DNA of 64,000 nucleotides, taken from NCBI RefSeq assembly GCF_030272615.1, contig NC_081413.1:19416285-19480284 (forward strand), read 5' to 3'. This stretch comes from Cryptomeria japonica (Eukaryota; Streptophyta; Pinopsida; Cupressales; Cupressaceae). Below, piece after piece: positions 11,368 through 22,149 of the stretch; within the stretch, counting starts at the first letter, position 1; every line of letters begins with the position of its first letter. The position numbers were made by a program, and so were the translations under genes. The notes beneath the pieces were generated by a model that saw only the letters and a program-made list of their open reading frames with translations, did not search any database and was not told the origin of the DNA.

Positions 11368-11434
11368 AAATGAACTAACTAAAAACTCATTATAACGTGA
11401 CCCTAGTGATGTTGCATCTAGGTCGGCTTCCTCC

Positions 11435-12440
11435 TTGCTAGTTAAGGCCTCCTTCACTAACCTATTGTGTAACCTTTCAAGTCGTGTTCCTCCTATTAAT
11501 TTGAGTGCTACCCTAGGATGCCTCCCCTACTCTTTCACAAACATTCTAGCAGATCTAGCCATGATGCGATTGACAATATCTCTTTTTTTTAGAGAAGTTT
11601 TGATTTGTAGGTTTAGTCTTCTTTGGTTGACATTGCCAAAATTACATAAGTGGGTCTCTACACAATGGACTCTAGTGGTAGAGGCTAAAATGGAAATTTT
11701 TCCTTGTGCTTTTGGGTTCTTTGTTTTCTTTTTTGCCTCTCTTGAAGATTGTGATGTTGTTCTTGATGTGGGGTACTAGAAATGGCATCCTCTCTCTCTT
11801 CGTCCTTAGATTCCCTCTTCACTCTATCTATGTTTGGGTAAGAATTTTCTATCTTCCCTTATAGTTTTCATGATATAAATCAACTTATGAGGCTATTGGT
11901 AATGAATCTCTAGGTCATTTCCTTAAGGTGAACCTAGATAATAGTAGTTTCTCTCATACTTTCTATGCATGTATCCTTGAGGATATGGATATCTCAAAGG
12001 ATTCTCCACATGAGATTATTATGTAAGTGAGTGAGCATCCTTGGACTCAAATGATTAATTACAAGAGAATTCCTTCTTGTTTTAGATACTACTTTGTTAT
12101 TGAGCATTCAACTTCTAATTGTCCTTGTGCCTCTTATTTATTGTCTTAATCTATCTTGTGGAAAAAATCTCTTTTGAGCCACCCAAAGTCTTCCTTAACA
12201 ACTAAAATAATGGTTTAGATGATTCTATTGATCTAGTACTCCTTCACTTGCTATTTTGTCGGTTATGGTTCCCCTAGATGTTGTGTCATCTTTTATTTCC
12301 TTGATGCATTGTGTCTTGGAATACCCTCATCTTCCTTCAACTATCCCGGATACTTAGTTTCTACTAGATGAGGTCTCTCCCTCTTGATATGGTTCTCATT
12401 TGGGTGGAGCCTCTATCATTTGTTATGATAGTGCCTCCTC
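11435..12440 (+). pseudogene. LINE ORF1 (DUF4283/zinc-knuckle type) remnant, copy A
   Basis: Decayed plus-strand frame aligning with copy B at 14322-15100 over most of its length (for example shared GTGGGG-ACTAGAAA, AACTTATGAGGCTAT-GGTAATGAA and GTTATGATAGTGCCTCCTCCT blocks). Translation fragments read like the nucleic-acid-binding ORF1 of plant LINEs: a TYEAIGNE / FLKV-LD-S motif and a tail, WTQMINYKRIPSCF...EHSTSNCP, with a CCHC-like Cys/His spacing. Several stops and frameshifts interrupt it, so no protein is made. Family call is by motif resemblance only. Confidence 0.5.
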
Positions 12441-13669
12441 CTGTACTCCTAAAATTTAGCTCATGATGATAATTCTTCTTGAATATTTGTTTAACACAAG
12501 AAAAAAGTCATTGTTTGAAGACCTCTCCCTCTCTAGTAGTTCCTTTGGGGAGAAGTAGGGTCCCAAATTGCATTTTAATTGATTTTTCTAGTTGCTATCA
12601 ATTGGTTTGTCTAGAGGATTGTTGTCCTACAAGTTGGTTGTATTCTTGTTTTGTTCTTCCTCTATTTATTTTTTGCTACTAGTTACCCCTTGGTTAACCT
12701 CCTTCAATTGTACTAGGGCTTGGTCCCATCAAAATACCCTTATCTTAATAAAAAACCTATTGGACATTTTTTTAAATTATTAAATTAATTTTTAAATGAA
12801 GGGACTCATAAGCTTGAGATGACATAAAAATACCAATATCCTTTTGAAAAAATATCTAACTAATCTATACATCATTATCTACATAATAAAAAAATCATTT
12901 TATGATTACTTTAGCTCAAGTTATGTTGGCCATACACAAGGGGTTTTGAAAAATATAAATTTGGGATAGTAAAATATTAAATAAAAAGATATTTATTAGA
13001 AAATTATAAAAATATGTATATATTGATCAAATTTTCAACATTATATGCATCTTTCCACAAAAGGAATTAGAATTTAAATATTTTTATTTAGATCAAATTA
13101 TAATGGTCATACACAAGCATGTTTTGACCCAAAACATGACTTTAAAAAGAGATACCTTTCATACAACTTCTAAAATTTAACTTTAATCATTTAGATATAA
13201 AATGAATTTTCATATTTAAAAACTAGATTCAAAATTTATTTTTTCATATTTTTATATCATGTTAATATTCTATGCATAAGTGTTTCAAATTTTTTTCAAC
13301 TATAAAATATTATCTTAGAGGAAAAAATACTATTTAATATCTTCCTCTTTAGCTTTCTGTGGAGATCGAAAGACCAAAATGAGAGTTTGATTGAGGAAAA
13401 TCCCTAAACAACCCTAACATTTTCCCTATATTTTTATGCATAGATAGGATATTTTTCACACTCAAGATGAGAAATCTCAGAATATTTGAGTTAGCTAGTG
13501 AATGACAATAGTGCTATTTGATGATGTTCATGCAATGTGTTGGTGTCCTAGGAAATGAACTCTATGTTTTCAAGTGATATATATTTCATATTTTACATTA
13601 TTGCAATTACTCCTCTACACTAAATTAGATTTTTATTATTTAGATGCAGAAATATAAAAGATGAATCAA
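12441..13669. other. AT-rich stretch with a segment repeated at 15125-15790
   Basis: No gene. About 12945-13330 (TATAAATTTGGGATAGTAAA..., ACACAAGCATGTTTTG, TACCTTTCATAC blocks) recurs in diverged form at 15125-15790 in the second half of the duplication. Confidence 0.6.
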
Positions 13670-14180
13670 AATAATAATAAAACTTACTTCAATTTACTTT
13701 GAAAAGACATTAGATCACATCTTAATGCTTTATTACCATTTTAACTAGATGGCCTCGAATCTATTCGTTCTTATTGATTATATCAAAGGTGAATTGAAAT
13801 AATAGCATAACTTATTACAAATTGCTTTAAACATGCATTAAATCACATTTTAATGCTTTGCTGCCATTTTTACTTGACAGCTCTGGTTTATGAAGTTGAT
13901 TCACCCTTATTAATTATATGAAAGGTGAATTGAAATAATAGTAAAACTTATTACAAATTACTTGAAATTAAATTACATTTTAATGATTTACCATCTTTAT
14001 TTAATGATTCTGATTTATGAATTCCATTCATCTTTATTACTCATATAAAAAGTGAATTGAATAAATAGTATTACAAATTACTTTGAAAAGACATTAAATC
14101 ACATCGTAATGCTTTACTACTATTTTTACTTGATGGCCCTGATTTATAAATTCAATTCACCCTTCTTAATCATCGACTCA
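13670..14180. repeat. ~130-bp tandem repeat, about four copies (array A)
   Basis: Repeated landmarks: GGTGAATTGAAATAATAG, TTATTACAAATTACTT, AAATCACATTTTAATGCTTT and GATTCACCCTTATTAATCAT. GAATTGA falls at 13791, 13927 and 14054, periods of 136 and 127. Copies are clearly diverged. Confidence 0.75.
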
Positions 14181-14321
14181 AGAATTGAAAATTGAATTGC
14201 TCTGGGCAAGTTCGAAGGGAAATTCTTCCTTCTTAAGATAAAGAAAACTGTTGGTGGTGGATGGGCATGAATCAACAATGCATAAAGACACATATTCAGA
14301 AACAGAATTGTTTACGCAACT

Positions 14322-15100
14322 ATGCTGCTGATGTTGTTATTGATGTGGGGGACTAGAAACGTGGTCCTCATCCCCTCTCTCTTCGTCCTTGGATGCCCTC
14401 CTTTATTAACTCTATCAATGTTTTCTCTATTTGGGGAAACTTCCCTATCTTCCCTTATATTTTCGTATAGATCAACTTATGAGGCTATAGGTAATGAAGC
14501 TCTGGGTCATTTCCTTAAGGTGGACCTAGATAATAGTAATTTCTCTCATATTTCCTATGCATGTGTCCTTGTGGATATGGATATGTCAAAGGATTTATCG
14601 TGTGAGATTATTCAGGAGGAGAATGAATATCCTTGGAATATCCTTGGAATTGGATGATTGATTACAAGTGCATTCATCCTTATTGTATACACTACTTTTC
14701 TATTGGACATTCAACTTCTACTTGTCCTCATGGCTCTTATCTAATGTCTTCCTCTATCTTGTGGAAATTTTTCCTATTGAGCCATCTCATAGTCTTCTTT
14801 TAGAGGAAAAATTCTCTTTTGAGCCATCTCGCAGTCTTTTTTGACGACTAAAAATAATGATTTAGATGATTCTACTAATCTGGTGCCTCCTTCCCTTCCT
14901 ACTTTCTCTGGTACAGTTGTCCTAAATGTTGTCTCATCTTTTATTGCCCCGAAGTATTGTGGCTTAGGAAACTCTCAGATCTTCCTTCGATTGCTACAGA
15001 GACTCAGTCTTCACTAGATGAGGTATCTCCCTCTTGAGCAAGTTCTTATTTGGGTGGAACCTTTGTCGTTTGTTATGATAGTGCCTCCTCCTATGCTCCT
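14322..15100 (+). pseudogene. LINE ORF1 (DUF4283/zinc-knuckle type) remnant, copy B
   Basis: Second copy of the 11435-12440 segment. An open stretch of 111 codons (14322-14657) contains STYEAIGNEALGHFLKVDLD and ISYACVLVDMDMSKDL, resembling the DUF4283 part of plant LINE ORF1 proteins. Past a stop, IDYKCIHPYCIHYFSIGHST and STCPHGSY give a knuckle-like C-H-C pattern. A ~60-bp local duplication (GAGCCATCTC-AGTCTT) follows at about 14776-14840. Degenerate. Confidence 0.5.
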
Positions 15101-15124
15101 AAAATTTTAGTTCATGATGAAAAT

Positions 15125-15610
15125 AAAAATATATATTGATCAAGTTTTCAATATTATACCCATCTTTTTATAAAATGAATTAGAAAAATATTTTCATTTA
15201 GATCAATTTATGTTGATTATACACAAGCATGTTTTGGTTTGGAGGTTTTAAAAAATATAAATTAGGGATAGTAATATATTAAATAAAAAATATTTATTAG
15301 AAGATTATAAAAATATGTATTGATCACATTTTCAACATTATACCCATCTTTTTACAAAATGAGTTAGAAAAATATTTTCATTTAGATCAATTTATGTTGA
15401 TTATACACAAGCATGTTTTGGTTTCAATGTTTAAAAAAATATAAATTAGAGATAGTAAAATATTAAATAAAAAATATTTATTAGAAGATTATAAAAATAT
15501 ATATTGATCAAATTTTCAACATTATACACATCTTTTTACAAAATGAATTAGAAAAATATTTTCATTTAGATCAACTTATGTTGATTATACACAAGCATGT
15601 TTTGGTCCAA
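15125..15610. repeat. ~184-bp tandem repeat, nearly three copies
   Basis: ATTGATCA falls at 15135, 15321 and 15503 (periods 186 and 182), each followed by TTTCAACATTATAC and TTATGTTGATTATACACAAG. A single diverged unit exists near 12950-13140, so this array expanded in only one half of the duplication. Confidence 0.8.
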
Positions 15611-15929
15611 AACATGAATTTAAAAAAGATACCTTTCATACATTTTATAAATTTCAGCTTTTATCATCTAAGAATAAATTGAATTTACATATTTAAATAC
15701 ATTCAAAATTTTATATTTAATATTTTTGTCTCATTAATATTATATGCATAACTATTTTAAATTTTTTTCAAATATAAAATATTATCTTCAAAGGGAAAAT
15801 AAATATTTTGGTCAAATAATAATTGATCTAATAAATAGGACCATATACCCTTATAGACAACACATTATTGCAATTACTCCTCTACACCTAATTAGATTTT
15901 TATCATTCTAATGAAAAAATATGAGAAAT

Positions 15930-16165
15930 AAATGAAATAATAATAAAACTTATTGCAAATTACTCTGAAAATATATTAAATCACATCTTAATGCTTTATT
16001 ACAATTTTAATCTGATGGCCCTCATTCATGAATTTGATTCACCCTAATGCTTTACTGCAATTTTAATCTGATGGCCCTCATTCATGAATTTGATTCACCC
16101 TTATTAATCATATGAAAGGTGAATTGAATAAATAATAAAACTTATTTCAAGTTACGATGAATTGA
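15930..16165. repeat. Tandem repeat array B, related to array A
   Basis: Contains the array A landmarks (AAATCACATCTTAATGCTTT, GATTCACCCTTATTAATCAT, GTGAATTGAATAAATAATAA). An almost exact ~55-bp local duplication reads TAATGCTTTA..CAATTTTAATC then GATGGCCCTCATTCATGAA, starting near 15990 and 16045. Confidence 0.75.
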
Positions 16166-16350
16166 ATAAATAATAATATTTAATGTTGACAGTGCGTGTT
16201 AGTCAATCAATACTATTGTTTTGAAATCAGAATAGACGCATCAGAAATTACGATATAACTTTAACAAAACAGTAACTTCCGTAGACTTCAATTTTTGAAA
16301 CAATTGATGGAAAACAGAAAGAAAGGAAAAAACCAGAAAAGCTCTCCTTT

Positions 16351-17433
16351 TCATAATCTGTCCATGAACACAGAGAGATCCTGAATGAAGTGAGAAGACA
16401 AAGGATAGGGCATCAAGTGAAAGGCATGGATAGCATTTTCGTAGAACAAAAGCTCCGCCTCTTTTCCCATCATCTGTAAGTATTCAAAATAGCGCTGCTG
16501 CCAATCACGAAGGATATCAAGTCCACCAATCACCACCAAACTTGGCGGAAGTTTCACCGCTGAAATGTCATGAGAATTTACACCCATCACATTAGCGGCA
16601 GGATGGTCTCTGCTGGCCCCGAGGGGCAAAAACGCCCGCCAAAACCAGTCACTAGTCTCTAATGTAACCAGCGGCACTTTCGTTAGCTTGATTTCCGAAG
16701 CCGTTCTTTCCTCGCCGCCAAAATATGGCTGAATGAGCACGTGCCCAACAATTCTCAGCAATCCCAGATCTTGTGTGCCTTCCGCCACGCGGCATCCTAC
16801 GTGGTGGACAATGTTCCCGCCCGCGCTATCTCCCATCAGAAAGCAACGTGACAGGTCAGCATTACGTGGCAAGAAAATCTCACCCTCACTGCTTGCAAGC
16901 CACGTCAGCGCTGCAAAGCAGTCATCGTAAGCGGCGGGAAACTTGTGCTCCGGCGCCAGCCTGTACTCCACCGACACCACCGCCGCCCGCCGCCGTTTCG
17001 CCAGTTGCCGGCAGAAAACATCGTAGTTCTTATCGGCGGCGGACAACACGCAAAATCCGCCGCCGTGAAAATACACCACCACTGGCAGCTCCTCTGATTC
17101 GTTGTCTTCCGGCACCGGAACATACAGACGGACCCAAACGCCCGTAACGCTGTCTATGACGGCGTCTTTGGCATATACTCCGCGGTCAGGCGTGTCACTT
17201 GCAGGAACCTTAGGCATTAGCCATGATATGAGAGTGCGATTAACTGTGTCGTTGCTTCGGCGGGCTATGTAGCTGCCTTGTTTAGCTAACCAGGAAAGCC
17301 ATTGCACACGCTGTGGAAGCTTCCTCGTAATTTCATCTACACCCTGCTGATCATATGGCCTCATTTTCTTCATATTAGGGATGCCCACTTGCAGCAATTT
17401 AGCCCAGAGTGGGAGAAGCCTGAAAAGAAGCAA
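16351..17433 (-). CDS. Carboxylesterase, plant CXE family (CXE18-like), single exon
   Basis: Serine hydrolase of the alpha/beta-hydrolase fold expected to cleave ester substrates; family members lack one shared natural substrate, so none is assigned. 360 residues, no intron. Oxyanion-hole motif HGGGF at 123-127; nucleophile Ser203 in GDSAGGN; acid Asp306 in GGLDILRDW; base His336 in NAIHAFH. The full triad separates it from GID1 gibberellin receptors, which lack the catalytic His. RRSNDTVNR at 59-67 and YRLAPEHKFPAAYDD also fit the family. The first Met gives an extra hydrophobic MLLFRLLPLW; Met21 (17373) or Met24 (17364) lies closer to the usual start and is a real alternative. Its GC-rich core contrasts with AT-rich flanks. 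It is the only intact host-type gene in the window. Confidence 0.92.
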   Translation of the reverse strand: MLLFRLLPLWAKLLQVGIPNMKKMRPYDQQGVDEITRKLPQRVQWLSWLAKQGSYIARRSNDTVNRTLISWLMPKVPASDTPDRGVYAKDAVIDSVTGVWVRLYVPVPEDNESEELPVVVYFHGGGFCVLSAADKNYDVFCRQLAKRRRAAVVSVEYRLAPEHKFPAAYDDCFAALTWLASSEGEIFLPRNADLSRCFLMGDSAGGNIVHHVGCRVAEGTQDLGLLRIVGHVLIQPYFGGEERTASEIKLTKVPLVTLETSDWFWRAFLPLGASRDHPAANVMGVNSHDISAVKLPPSLVVIGGLDILRDWQQRYFEYLQMMGKEAELLFYENAIHAFHLMPYPLSSHFIQDLSVFMDRL

Positions 17434-17514
17434 TTTCTTCCGTAACAGGAAGACTCTAAAAGCTACTTTCTGGCTGATCGGTCTGGCTTTGAACCTGCCT
17501 CCTTCTGTAGATTC

Positions 17515-17520
17515 TTTATA
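17515..17520 (-). promoter_or_regulatory. Possible TATA box of the carboxylesterase
   Basis: TATAAA on the minus strand, about 80 bp upstream of the first ATG and 140 bp upstream of Met21. Position plausible; motif too short to be sure. Confidence 0.35.
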
Positions 17521-18599
17521 CTATTCACATTCTCTCGATAGAATTCTAAATCCTTTTGCTTTGTAATAATGTCGTAAACTTTGGTCTTATCAGAGTCAGA
17601 CATAAATGAATGAATCAAAGATAGGTCTTTTTAACTTTTACGAGACCCTGCAATTTCTCTGAGCTGGCCATCACTATATTAATTGTGGGCAGTTTAATAG
17701 AAATCACTGGAGAACTGCTTGGATTTAAAAAAACACAGAAGTGCCTGCGGCGTTCAGTAAGCAGCACCAGTTTCCAGACGTGTAACGTGCAGATTTTTTC
17801 TGGGGAGCTTGAAGTGCATGTACAATGTCCGGTATGAAAAAAGCTCACATCAAATATAGGCTTTTTTAAGCATTAGAATTGCTTAAAGGACTGAAATCTT
17901 TAACGGCATAATAATTGATTATATCTCAAAAGGTATGTTATGACAAGTCAATTTTTTTATGGAGCTCAATAAGTGCTACAGCATGGAGAGAAAGGACGTC
18001 GAACAACTTGACCACGCAGTCTTTAAAGCCTGTAAGTGTAGATCGATACGAACAATCAATGTGACAGGCCATATTAGCTGGCTGAAATGTGAACAAAACA
18101 TAAAAGTTGATGATGGGCAACTTGTGTGAACAAAAAATAAAAGTTGATGATGGGCAACTTGTGTCTTGTATTGGTCAGAAGAATCATGGCTTAAATTCTT
18201 CCACGTCCTATAGGAGACTGGGGCCAGGGTCACGGTCGTTTTTCAATATTTCCAAAACTTTCCATGCGCGCCTGATCTTATGACCTGTACTTGCTGTTTA
18301 AATAAAACAAAAAAAATTAAAAGAAAGTAGAGTATGAAGAAATTGGAGGGATCAGTTATTGCACGTCGCATTCAAACGAGGGGTAATAATAGCTTCTAGA
18401 TGACCATTGTCGGTTCATGCAGCCTGTGCGTTGCATGTGAGAAGAAGACAAGACGGGAAGAGCTAATTTTTCTTGACAAATTTATTTCGGAAGGAGTTTC
18501 AGTCAAGAAAGGAACATTGAAAATAATATGACAGCTATTTAATGGTTTGGTTTTGAAAGGCAGCTTTAGAGCAAGATTTTGAGGTGGACCTCCCACTCT
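17521..18599. other. Upstream flank of the carboxylesterase, no gene seen
   Basis: Small chance ORFs only. Contains the 37-bp tandem duplication at 18089-18162. The last 200 bp may already be 5' sequence of the LINE that follows. Confidence 0.5.
18089..18162. repeat. 37-bp tandem duplication
   Basis: GTGAACAAAA..ATAAAAGTTG then ATGATGGGCAACTTGT, present twice in tandem starting at 18089 and 18126, with about one difference. Confidence 0.85.
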
Positions 18600-20010
18600 T
18601 GATCAACATTTTTACAAATCTTTTCAGTTTACAAAAATCAAGATTGGTATTAAGAAGTTAGGTGTTGACAAAGCAAAAGACTTGGTTGAGTTTCAAGCAT
18701 AGTATCTCAAGTGGGGAATGAAAACGCTTGCACCACACATTATGAAAATTTTCAACAACATCATCCAACAAAGGTTCCCTAAAGATTGGGCAACTAGTTT
18801 AGTCATACCTCTTTTCAAAGGCGGTGACATAAATAAATCCTCCAATTATAGGACGATAATGATTAACCCTTTGTTTGCAAAATCATTTAGCAGCATGATA
18901 GAAAATAAAATTAGCAAATGGGTGGAAGAAAATCATAAATATGCAAAACGACAAGTTGGTTTCAAACCTAAGCATTCCATAATTGATCATGGTATTACTT
19001 TGAGGCACATCACTAAAAGATTTGAGTAGAAAAAAAAAGGAAGTCTTTTGTTGCTTTGTTGATTTCAAAAAGGCTTTTGACACAATCCCTAACGATAAGC
19101 TTTGAAACAAAATGGAAGAACTTGGGATTCCTATACATCTTAGAGCAGCTATCCATAGACTTTATGAAGAGGTTAAAGTCAAATTCAAAACTTCAGTTGG
19201 CATTTCAAAAAGTTTTGGGAATGATATTGGGGTCAAACAAGGGTACCCTATATCTCTTACCTTGTTTGGCATATATATTGACAAACTTGAAGATTGATTA
19301 ATTGATTAAACATGCAAAATGGTGAGGGTATTTAGTTGGGTGACTTTATGATAAAGTTATTTCTTTATGCAAATGATATCATTTTGATTGCTAATCTACC
19401 CTTGGTTTCCAAGAGCATTTATTTTCTCTTCAGCATTTATACAACATGTTGGGGATGCAGGTTGATATCAACAAGATGAAAGTCTCAATTTTCTCTAATA
19501 AAAGAAAACAAAATCAACATAAATTAAATTTTAAAGGTAGTATTCTTGAAGTAGTTATAGCTTACAAATATCTCAAAACTGACTTCAACAAAAATCTAAG
19601 TTGGGATGGTTGCAAGAAGAAAAGAACCTTAGGAGGTTGGAAAGCATTTTATGCTCTTCAAAATAGATGTAGAGAGGCAGAGTTATCGGATTGGAAAACC
19701 ATCCACACCCTTTTCGAGCTTTTAGTGCTATCAGTTGTCATCTATGGGTGTGAATTATGGATCAATGATACCCCAGTCTCACAATGAGAGAAAATTAAGA
19801 GAATTCCAAAATGATTGATCACAAGTGAGTTCAAAATTAAAAGTACAATTCCCTATGATATCATGTTAAGTGAAACAAGGGCTGCCCTTATTGAAATAAT
19901 TAATATGGTGCATCTCATAAGATATCTAAAAAGAATCGAGCAAATGGAAGACAATAGATGGCCTAAGGTTGTCTTCAATGTCATATTGTGCAAATAGAAG
20001 AAGACTTGGA
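18600..20010 (+). pseudogene. Second LINE reverse transcriptase, decayed
   Basis: Plus-strand non-LTR reverse transcriptase in three or more frames. Landmarks: DWATSLVIPLFKGGDIN and SNYRTIMINPLFAK (18718-19029); VFCCFVDFKKAFDTIPNDKL followed by TGA where Trp is expected (near 19105); GNDIGVKQGYPISLTLFGIY (about 19217-19276); active site LYANDIILIA (near 19367-19390), where the second catalytic Asp has become Asn; then INKMKVSIFSNK and LVLSVVIYGCELW. The last recognisable piece is near 20000. The type differs from the LINE at 7305-8881: the VDFKKAFDT and LFGIYIDKLED style is not L1-like. Inactive by stop codons and the altered active site. Confidence 0.85.
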
Positions 20011-20059
20011 TGCAGGTATGTGTAGGATCATGGTGTGCCAAAATAGACACTTAAGTGGC

Positions 20060-20311
20060 AATGAAATTTTAGAAAATCAGAGTTATGCAACTTGACATAA
20101 AAAATTGAATAATTTGTGAACATTATTTTTAAAATATCTAAGAAGAGAATCTATAAAAAGTTGAATGTAGTTTCTAAGCTACTAGTTGATTTTTGGAAAA
20201 AAAAATCCTATTGGATGAAAATTTCTAATTTCAATGCAGTGGTACTAAAATTTTAGGAAAAAGATAAGAAGTAGGCGTATGTCTGACCACCCTAATCACA
20301 ATCAAATTGTA
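20060..20311. other. Old repeat remnant
   Basis: No ORF. GTATGTCTGACCACC near 20277 recurs as TTATGTCTGACCACC near 37432, so both flanks of the large element hold pieces of the same interspersed repeat. Confidence 0.5.
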
Positions 20312-20337
20312 GACACCTAAAAATTCTGTATTAATTC
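20312..20337 (+). repeat. Possible 5' end of an older LTR, split by the Tat element
   Basis: TGTAGACACC starts like an LTR and runs 26 bp to the target duplication. The sequence resumes at 36189 beyond the Tat element. Inference from the TG start and the composition of the right side. Confidence 0.4.
20333..20337. repeat. Target-site duplication, left copy (AATTC)
   Basis: AATTC directly before the 5' LTR, repeated at 36189-36193 directly after the 3' LTR. Confidence 0.92.
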
Positions 20338-22129
20338 TGTAGTCACATAAATCTGTCCACTTAATTAAATGAATATTTAATATTTATTTGATTATTTAAC
20401 CATCAATTAATAATTAATTAAATTAATATATTTAATTAATTCATCTTAACCCTCTTCTCCTATTAATTAAATAAATTATTCAATTTATTTGATTTAATTC
20501 ACTTAACCAAATTCAGACCATTAATTAAATAAATAAATCATATTTATTTAATTAAATCTTCTCTCACATTTAAATAAATTAATATTTATTTAAATCCCCC
20601 AAAATCCTACCTCTCACATTTAAATAAATTAACATTTATTTAAATCACCTTTATCCTCCACCCACTTGTATTTTCCTACAAATGCAAGTTGCACAATTAT
20701 TTTAAATAAATAATTTATTTAAATCACCTTTATCCTCCACCCACTTGTATTTTCCTACAAAAGCAAGTTGCACAACTATTTTAAATAAATTATTTATTTA
20801 AAATCCTATTTATCCTCACCCACTTGAAACCTTTAATGGTTTCCCTTAAAGTATTCAAACTTGATGGCTTTAAAGTCTTCAAACTTGATGGCTTCCTTCT
20901 ATAGTCTTCTTAAAGACTTTAATGGTTTTCCTTAAAGTCTTCAAGCCTTTAATGGTTTCCCTCAAAGTCTTCAAGCATTTTAAATGCTTTATCTTATTTT
21001 TCTCATTTAAATAAATTAATATTTATTTGAATATTTATCCAAATACAACTTGCACACATTTATTGAAATAAATGAATTTTTATTTTAATAAAATCCTATT
21101 TTCCCTCACCCACAAAATCCACTTGTATGCCTAAACCCCTTCTAGATTCTTCTAAACCCTTCCTAATTAGCCTAATCCATCCCCTAAATATTGTCACATT
21201 CCTAAGCAAATTGGAGTCACTTCTCAAAGACTCCAAAGTCTTTGAAAAGCAATTAATGATTTGTGTGTTCAACAAATTAACCCTCAAAGTCTTGGATAAC
21301 CTTTGAAAGCTTTCAACCTTCAACCACTTAATCCCCAAAGTCTCCAATAACCATTAATGGTTACCTCAAACCCTCCCACATGGTTAAAACATTTGTTTTG
21401 ACTCAACCTCTACCCAACCCAAAGGTCTCATCAGGCCATTAATGCTTTGACCATGATTATCTCTTAAACATTTGCACAAAGGTTTATCCTTGGATTAACT
21501 CTTAATCCAATGGGTAATCTTAATTTAGACTTGACCCTTACCTTGTAGATAACCATGAGGTTTTCTCAGGCCTTTAATGCCTCCAACCTCTTCTCTCAAC
21601 CCAATCCTATGTTGACACTTGTCACCATTTTATTGGTGCCAATTGTGCACATGGATCCCCAACTTTCAAACTTGGCCCTTGATTAAACCATTCAATCTTA
21701 ACCCTTCATTTCCCTATTTCTTCTATAAATAGAACCCTTCTCCTCAAGCAAAAAAGAAGCATTTAGAGTATTGTTGTTATACTGGCATTAGCATAGAGCT
21801 TTTTCATAGCATCACTATCTACTCTTGCATAGTATTTGCTTATCATATTCAACCATCTTGAATCTCCATATGGCATCCATGGCTAGTGCTAAAAGCTGAG
21901 AGCTACACTCATTTGGGACTTGGAGAGGAGAGGAACAAGGGAGGAGCAACTATGAGCATCTTGATTAGCTATTTCATTCTATGTTTATATGCTTTTTATT
22001 TCATGCTTAATATCTCTCTTGATATGCCTGTTTAGGATAATCTTTTGTTGCTAACACTAACGTTTGTTTCTTGTGCTCTTGTGTGTGTTGCCATCAAACA
22101 GATTTTCTAATCCTTTTTGCAGAGCATCA
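20338..22129 (+). repeat. 5' LTR of the Tat element, 1792 bp
   Basis: TGTAGTCACA...GAGCATCA. Rich in palindromic TTTAAATAAATTAA blocks, and with an internal direct duplication of about 75 bp (CACCTTTATCCTCCACCCAC...), first copy near 20646 and second near 20724. Compared with 34399-36188 I count six substitutions and one 2-bp indel. Confidence 0.95.
21724..21731 (+). promoter_or_regulatory. TATA box of the 5' LTR promoter
   Basis: TATAAATA, followed by a leader-like AGAACCCTTCTCCTC. Present at the same place in the other LTR (35783-35790). Confidence 0.6.
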
Positions 22130-22131
22130 TT

Positions 22132-22149
22132 TGGTGAACCCGACGTGAA
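22132..22149 (+). other. Primer binding site
   Basis: TGGTGAACCCGACGTGAA two bases after the LTR end. One mismatch to the PBS of the gag-only element at 344-361. Confidence 0.8.

Noticed and set aside
16733-17147. Plus-strand ORFs opposite the carboxylesterase
   Set aside because: Shadows of the GC-rich minus-strand gene; Pro/Arg/Ser-rich without motifs.
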